In this document: one piece after another, positions 60,055 to 64,000 of the stretch | Numbering within the stretch: the stretch's first letter is position 1 | Layout of the letters: every line of letters starts with the position of its first letter | NCBI GenBank assembly: GCA_035403465.1 | Contig: DAONFG010000010.1 | Location: 1-64,000 of the forward strand | Source of the DNA: JAAYBQ01 sp035403465 | GTDB lineage: Bacteria > Spirochaetota > UBA4802 > UBA5550 | Reading direction: 5' to 3' | Length of the DNA: 64,000 nucleotides | Notes under the pieces: generated by a model | What the model saw: the letters and a program-made list of their open reading frames with translations, nothing else | Told to the model about the DNA's origin: nothing | Databases searched by the model: none | Position numbers and translations under genes: made by a program

Positions 60055-61298
60055 TGTACATCAACCCCCAGTGCCGCAAGATGATCGTAAAATTCATGGT
60101 ATGATTTATCAATGCTCTCCGCATGGTCAATCACAACAGGCCCCTCAGCACCCAGGGCTGCAATCGCGCATGCCATTGCAATCCTGTGGTCGCCGTGCGA
60201 GTCGGTGTGACCGCCCCTCACCCGGGAACCTGTGATTATCATACAGTCGCCGTCAAGTTCTATGCTGCCGTTCAGCTTTCCCAGTTCTGTTTTTATCACA
60301 GCACCCCTGTCGCTCTCCTTGTGGGTCAACCTGCCTGCCCCGCGAAGAACAGTCCTGCCCTCACAGTACATCGCAAGCGCGGCAAGGGGAGGGAAGAGGT
60401 CAGGGCACTCAGCTGCATCAAACTCGAAGCCCTTCAGCTTTGCCTGTTTTACCGTGAAGCTTCCGGCACGCACGGTGACAGCAGCGCCTGCGCGTTTAAG
60501 TGCATCAACTACTGCCCTGTCAGGCTGGAGCGATGAATTGTTCAGTCCTGTAACTGTAACCTCGCCCCTGATCGCGCCTGCGCACAGCAGGAATGCCGCA
60601 CCGCTCCAGTCGCCCTCAATGTCAACCTGCGAAGGTACAAAATGCTGCCCCCCGCTGATCGTGAACACGCTGTAGTCCGTGTTTTTAACATCAACAGAAA
60701 AATTTTTCAGGATTTTCAGCGTGATGTCTATATACTGCCTGCTCTTCAGGTTCTTTACAGTAATCACGCTGTCCTTCTCTGCGGAGGGCAGTGCCATGAG
60801 GAGACCGGTGAGAAACTGGGAGCTCAGGCTTCCGTCGATCACCGTTGATCCGCCTTTGAGCTTTGATGAAACTTCAATAGGCAGGAACCCGTTATGTGAT
60901 TTAACAGATGCGCCCAGTTCCATTAGCGACTCTTCGATCGTTGATACCGGACGCTTTAGAAGGCTTCCCCTTCCTGTAAGTGTTATGTGCCTTCCGGTCA
61001 GTGCCGCGATCGGTGTAAACATCCTTACGCCCAGCCCTGATTCGCCGCAGTCAAGTGTGTCATTTGCGGGATTGATTCCGCCGTCGATTATAACGCGGTC
61101 CGGGAACATCTGCACCCTGGCACCGAGCGCCCCGGCCATTGAAAGCGCGGCTTTTGAGTCTTCGCAGTAGCTTGGATTTGTGATTATGCTCCGGCCGTGT
61201 GCAATTACAGCGGCTGCAACCGCCCTCTGCATTTCGCTCTTTGAGGCGGGGGCAGCCTGTGTGCCGCGCGCTTCAGATGGCGAGATTGATTTCTTCAT
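60051..61298 (-). CDS. aroA: 3-phosphoshikimate 1-carboxyvinyltransferase (EPSP synthase)
   Basis: A 415-residue enzyme joining shikimate-3-phosphate and PEP. Substrate-site residues include PASKSEMQRAV near 17-27, CGESGLGVRMFTPIAALTGR near 83-102, and LSSQFLTGLLMALP. The common GNAGTAMRP motif is replaced by the SGLGVRMF form, seen in the branch of the family typical of several non-proteobacterial groups. GGAG precedes the ATG, which lies 26 bases inside the aroE/K 3' end. Confidence 0.95.
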   Translation of the reverse strand: MKKSISPSEARGTQAAPASKSEMQRAVAAAVIAHGRSIITNPSYCEDSKAALSMAGALGARVQMFPDRVIIDGGINPANDTLDCGESGLGVRMFTPIAALTGRHITLTGRGSLLKRPVSTIEESLMELGASVKSHNGFLPIEVSSKLKGGSTVIDGSLSSQFLTGLLMALPSAEKDSVITVKNLKSRQYIDITLKILKNFSVDVKNTDYSVFTISGGQHFVPSQVDIEGDWSGAAFLLCAGAIRGEVTVTGLNNSSLQPDRAVVDALKRAGAAVTVRAGSFTVKQAKLKGFEFDAAECPDLFPPLAALAMYCEGRTVLRGAGRLTHKESDRGAVIKTELGKLNGSIELDGDCMIITGSRVRGGHTDSHGDHRIAMACAIAALGAEGPVVIDHAESIDKSYHEFYDHLAALGVDVQ

Positions 61299-62577
61299 TT
61301 ATGTGCTCCGCTGTATGTTCGGGGTTACCCTCGGATATCACGAGCGCAGTGCATGCCTGCGCGTATAATGGTTTTCGTTTTTCAAAAAGTTCATGCGCCT
61401 TTTTATGCTTGTTGTCCCCTGCAAGGAGAGGCCTGCTGTCGTCTGTTATACGGCTGAGTGATTCTTCAGCGGAGGTATAGAGCCAGAAACATTCAGTTTC
61501 ATTTACAAGGAATCTCCGGTTTTTATCACGGAGTACAATTCCGCCGCCGCATGAAATTATTATGTTATTAAGCCCTTTAAGTGATAATAAAGTTTCAGTT
61601 TCTATCTCCCTGAACCGCTCCTCTCCAAGCGTGGTGAATATATCGCTTATTTTCATGTTCATGCGTTTTTCAATAAGTTCATCGGTGTCAATAAATTCCA
61701 TATTTCTCATCCGGGCAAGTTCCCTCCCGGCCGAACTTTTTCCTGAGCCCATGAATCCTATAAGTGAAATATTCCTCTTCGGTGCGGCAGCACGGGAAAG
61801 TCCTTTCTTTAAAAGCTCAGCCGGCGGTGTGATACCTGTAAAGAGCCTGCAGGCAGGAATTGCCTGGTATACAAGCCATTCCTCGCCCGGAATAAAGTTA
61901 AGGCCAAGCTTTGCAGCAGCGGACTCGTAGCGCGATTTTTTATACGACGCGTCCATGACAAATGTACCGGGCCTCATTCCGCTTATGTCAAGTTCGTCAG
62001 CTTCGTAAGGTATTGCCGAAACAAAAATGTCCGCGGAAGGAGTGTACCTGTTAAGGTTTGCAAGTAGATCATGGCTGCAGCCGGTCTTCCGCGCTGCCGC
62101 TTCAGCTTCGGGAAGCGTAATGTTAAGGATTGTTACATGAGCACCGCGGGACAGGGCACCCCATGCCGCAGCAACTCCTGCACCGCCGGCTCCAGCGATG
62201 ATCACCCGCTTTCCTGAAATGTTTCCTGCATGTGATTCAAGCGCGTCTGCAACACCGGTGAAGTCCGTGTTGTAGCCGTTAAGTACACCGGCTGATGAGA
62301 CAACCGTGTTTACAGATGCCAATTTTAATGCATCATCCGTAACTTTGTCAAGGTGATTTACGATGCCCAGCTTGAACGGGGCAGTAACATTCATCCCGGA
62401 AAAACCGATTTCCCTCATTAGCCGTGCGGCGTCCGCAGCTTCCCGCACAGCAACGCGTATGTATGACGCGTCCATGCTGTATTCATTGAATATCTCGCGG
62501 AACATGAGCGGGCTCCTGCTGTGAAGAACAGGGTTGCCTGTAACACCAAAGAATCTATGTCCTGCACCGGTATTCAT
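61273..62577 (-). CDS. aroE/aroK: Fused shikimate dehydrogenase-shikimate kinase
   Basis: A 434-residue bifunctional protein. Residues 1-262 are AroE: VTGNPVLHSRSPLMF, catalytic Lys69 in GMNVTAPFK, Asp105 in GYNTDFTG and Rossmann loop GAGGAG (129-134). A short linker (about 262-268) leads to AroK: P-loop LIGFMGSGKSS (272-282), DTDELIE and SCGGGIVL, with a RPLL lid. Both halves look complete. Two consecutive pathway-adjacent steps (reduction of dehydroshikimate, then phosphorylation of shikimate) are thus in one chain. Its ATG overlaps the aroD stop by one base (TAATG). Confidence 0.95.
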   Translation of the reverse strand: MNTGAGHRFFGVTGNPVLHSRSPLMFREIFNEYSMDASYIRVAVREAADAARLMREIGFSGMNVTAPFKLGIVNHLDKVTDDALKLASVNTVVSSAGVLNGYNTDFTGVADALESHAGNISGKRVIIAGAGGAGVAAAWGALSRGAHVTILNITLPEAEAAARKTGCSHDLLANLNRYTPSADIFVSAIPYEADELDISGMRPGTFVMDASYKKSRYESAAAKLGLNFIPGEEWLVYQAIPACRLFTGITPPAELLKKGLSRAAAPKRNISLIGFMGSGKSSAGRELARMRNMEFIDTDELIEKRMNMKISDIFTTLGEERFREIETETLLSLKGLNNIIISCGGGIVLRDKNRRFLVNETECFWLYTSAEESLSRITDDSRPLLAGDNKHKKAHELFEKRKPLYAQACTALVISEGNPEHTAEHINEEINLAI

Positions 62578-63218
62578 TACGCTTCCGATATCATGTTTAT
62601 AATTTTTTTCAGGCTGGCTGTATCTATCTGGCCGGGTGCTGTTTTCCTGCTGCTGTCAATTGCGGCATAGGTAAACGGCGCACCGAGAAGCGTAGCTGCG
62701 ATCCTTGTGATTTTTCCAAGTTCGCCCATACCTATCGATATTACATTTTTGTTGAGGCTGTAGATCGAAAGCAGCCTTGCGTTATCCTCGATTGAATTAA
62801 CCTGGCATGCAATCTTTGCTATATCCGGGCTGCTCTCAAGGCACCAGGCAAGGATCTGTTCAAGTTCGCGCATTACTGGGGTCTTTACAAAATTGTGGTA
62901 TGATGTGATCACCCTGCACCCGTGTTTTTTTGCTGTTTTAATTATTTCAGATTTAAAAAGGTCATCGGTTTCCACTTCAATGTCAACATAGGCTGCGCCT
63001 GACTCTATAGCAAGGATCAATGATTCTATTCTTGCCGACTCGGAGAGTGATTCAGAGGGCCTGTATGTGGCGATGGATTTCCCTTTTATTGAAAAAAGAG
63101 ATTTTATATCATCGCTGGTGAGCTTGAGTTTGTCTATTCTCACTTCGCAAAGTTCATTTTCGCTTATAATTTTTTTTGCCTCAGCGGCAGTTACATCTGC
63201 GATACTTATACAAATCAT
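62577..63218 (-). CDS. aroD: 3-dehydroquinate dehydratase, type I
   Basis: A 213-residue enzyme. The ATG at 63218 is chosen because it overlaps the aroB stop as ATGA; an upstream ATG at 63236 is within aroB. Type I features: Arg27 in CEVRID, His108 in SYHNF and Schiff-base Lys135 in PDIAKIA. Compact barrel, full length for type I. Coupled on both sides. Confidence 0.95.
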   Translation of the reverse strand: MICISIADVTAAEAKKIISENELCEVRIDKLKLTSDDIKSLFSIKGKSIATYRPSESLSESARIESLILAIESGAAYVDIEVETDDLFKSEIIKTAKKHGCRVITSYHNFVKTPVMRELEQILAWCLESSPDIAKIACQVNSIEDNARLLSIYSLNKNVISIGMGELGKITRIAATLLGAPFTYAAIDSSRKTAPGQIDTASLKKIINMISEA

Positions 63219-64000
63219 AAACAGTTTTCTCCACAAGTAATATGTTCATAAATAAGTTTTTCAAGATCAGAGAGATTGATATCCTGCACTGCAGGTTTAC
63301 CTATACCTTCGAGAAGAACGAACTTGATAGTGCTGCCGTCCCGTTTCTTGTCGCTGGCCGCCGCCTCTGCAAGTTTCACCGAGTCTTCGGCAGATGCAGT
63401 ATCATAAATCCCCGATGGAAGGCCGAAAAACTTCAGCATTGATAAAACCTGTCCCGCTGTGCTGCTGTCAATAAGACCCAGCTTTTTTGACATGAATAGC
63501 GAAAAACCTATACCAGCAGCTACCGCGTGGCCATGGGCCACGCCGTGGACCTTCTCTACCGCGTGTCCTGCGGTGTGTCCCAGGTTAAGTATCCTGCGCA
63601 GTCCGGTTTCTTTTTCATCCTGTGCAACAACTGAAGCCTTGAATGCCGCGCACCTGTAAACTGCCTCTTCAACTGCCGCAGACTCGCGGCTCCTGAGGGC
63701 CTCCCGGTGCTGACAGACAAAGTCGTAGAGTCCGGTTTTGTCAAGGCACGCTGTCTTAATAAGTTCTGCCAGTCCGTTCCTGTACTCCTCTTCCGTAAGG
63801 GTGGCAAGCATGGCCTGGTCGCATATAACAAACCGGGGCTGGCAGAAAACTCCCGCCATGTTTTTGAGCCTGTCAATGTTAACACCGTTTTTTCCGCCCA
63901 CACTCGCATCAACCTGTGAAAGGAGCGTTGTCGATACGAACCCGAAATCAAGCCCGCGCATGAAGATTGAGGCTGTAAAACCCGCGATGTCGCTCACGAT
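63215..64000 (-). CDS. aroB: 3-dehydroquinate synthase, N-terminus beyond window
   Basis: The C-terminal 262 residues of AroB. DIAGFTASIFMRGLDFGFVS and TTLLSQVDASVGGKNGVN are the NAD and metal-site region, and NLGHTAGHAVEK holds a zinc-binding His, with the later GIGFSLFMSKKLG also typical. The rest of the gene (about 80-100 residues) is outside the window. It is probably at or near the head of the aromatic operon. Confidence 0.97.
   Translation of the reverse strand: MVSDIAGFTASIFMRGLDFGFVSTTLLSQVDASVGGKNGVNIDRLKNMAGVFCQPRFVICDQAMLATLTEEEYRNGLAELIKTACLDKTGLYDFVCQHREALRSRESAAVEEAVYRCAAFKASVVAQDEKETGLRRILNLGHTAGHAVEKVHGVAHGHAVAAGIGFSLFMSKKLGLIDSSTAGQVLSMLKFFGLPSGIYDTASAEDSVKLAEAAASDKKRDGSTIKFVLLEGIGKPAVQDINLSDLEKLIYEHITCGENCL

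Noticed and set aside
61273..62577. Frameshift joining separate aroE and aroK genes
   Set aside because: The single frame runs through both domains with a short linker and complete motifs on both sides; there is no sign of a shifted or broken codon.
1..64000. CRISPR array, phage or insertion sequence
   Set aside because: No regularly spaced repeats, cas genes, integrase or transposase were found on either strand.

Overview
The window is bacterial chromosome with a coding density near 90 percent. It runs from the 3' part of a tRNA-Arg(ACG) gene to a truncated aroB. I see no transposase, phage gene, CRISPR array, rRNA or plasmid function. The likely source is a diderm, non-host-restricted member of the Spirochaetota. 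Four things suggest this: a long single-TM coiled-coil protein resembling the spirochaetal SpiroCoCo family (23805-25919), a PilZ-like protein similar in layout to leptospiral proteins, a beta-barrel outer-membrane protein, and many lipoproteins with the relaxed lipoboxes common in spirochaetes (FFAC, LAMC, LNYC, FGAC). The phylum is an inference, not proven.

Layout. 1-7.5 kb (AT-richer, loosely packed): tRNA-Arg, an SDR oxidoreductase, a structured non-coding stretch, a PAS protein, a hypothetical gene with plsC, an SGNH-hydrolase lipoprotein and a membrane-anchored AraC regulator. 7.6-13.4 kb: a cysteine-patterned lipoprotein overlapping a B12-type radical SAM gene, a TetR regulator, then a run of condensation-like acyltransferase, outer-membrane barrel and CFI-box lipoprotein. 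13.4-25.9 kb: argO, a DEAD-box helicase/RRM/DUF1456 RNA group, thioesterase with chemoreceptor, rlhA, PilZ, MATE and SpiroCoCo. 26-37 kb: envelope genes, comprising an SH3-M23 peptidase, a 1074-residue exported ankyrin protein and an SH3 lipoprotein in one operon, then LysM lipoprotein, propeller and site-2 protease in another. 37-45 kb: futalosine-hydrolase-like gene, a short lipoprotein, membrane-anchored LuxR regulator, ileS, lspA, xseA-xseB. 45-56 kb: IMPase with HPt, methyltransferase, GGDEF-rdgB-nth, a sensor kinase and response regulator, queD beside a DegT-fold protein lacking the PLP lysine. 56-64 kb: rlpA and then a tightly coupled aromatic amino-acid operon.

How the genes work together. 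The best-defined pathway is aroB-aroD-aroE/K-aroA-aroC-pheA-tyrA, all on the minus strand and mostly overlapping by 1-26 bases. It covers every step from DAHP to phenylpyruvate and 4-hydroxyphenylpyruvate; only DAHP synthase is missing. Other coherent sets are RNA remodelling (14.2-17.0 kb), cell-wall/envelope maintenance (27-36.7 kb and rlpA), exonuclease VII, nucleotide-pool and base-excision repair under a diguanylate cyclase, and a kinase/receiver pair.

The most unusual points are the DegT-fold protein with Met at the Schiff-base lysine position, the twin CX3C-X6-CX3C lipoprotein translationally coupled to a radical SAM enzyme, an aroE-aroK fusion, the secreted ankyrin operon, a roughly 240-base inverted-repeat element between xseA and the IMPase gene, and a cluster of hairpins plus a 36-base palindrome between the SDR and PAS genes. 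Three dispersed palindromic repeats share TGTCAT-type ends. All family names come from reading motifs by eye; no database search was run.
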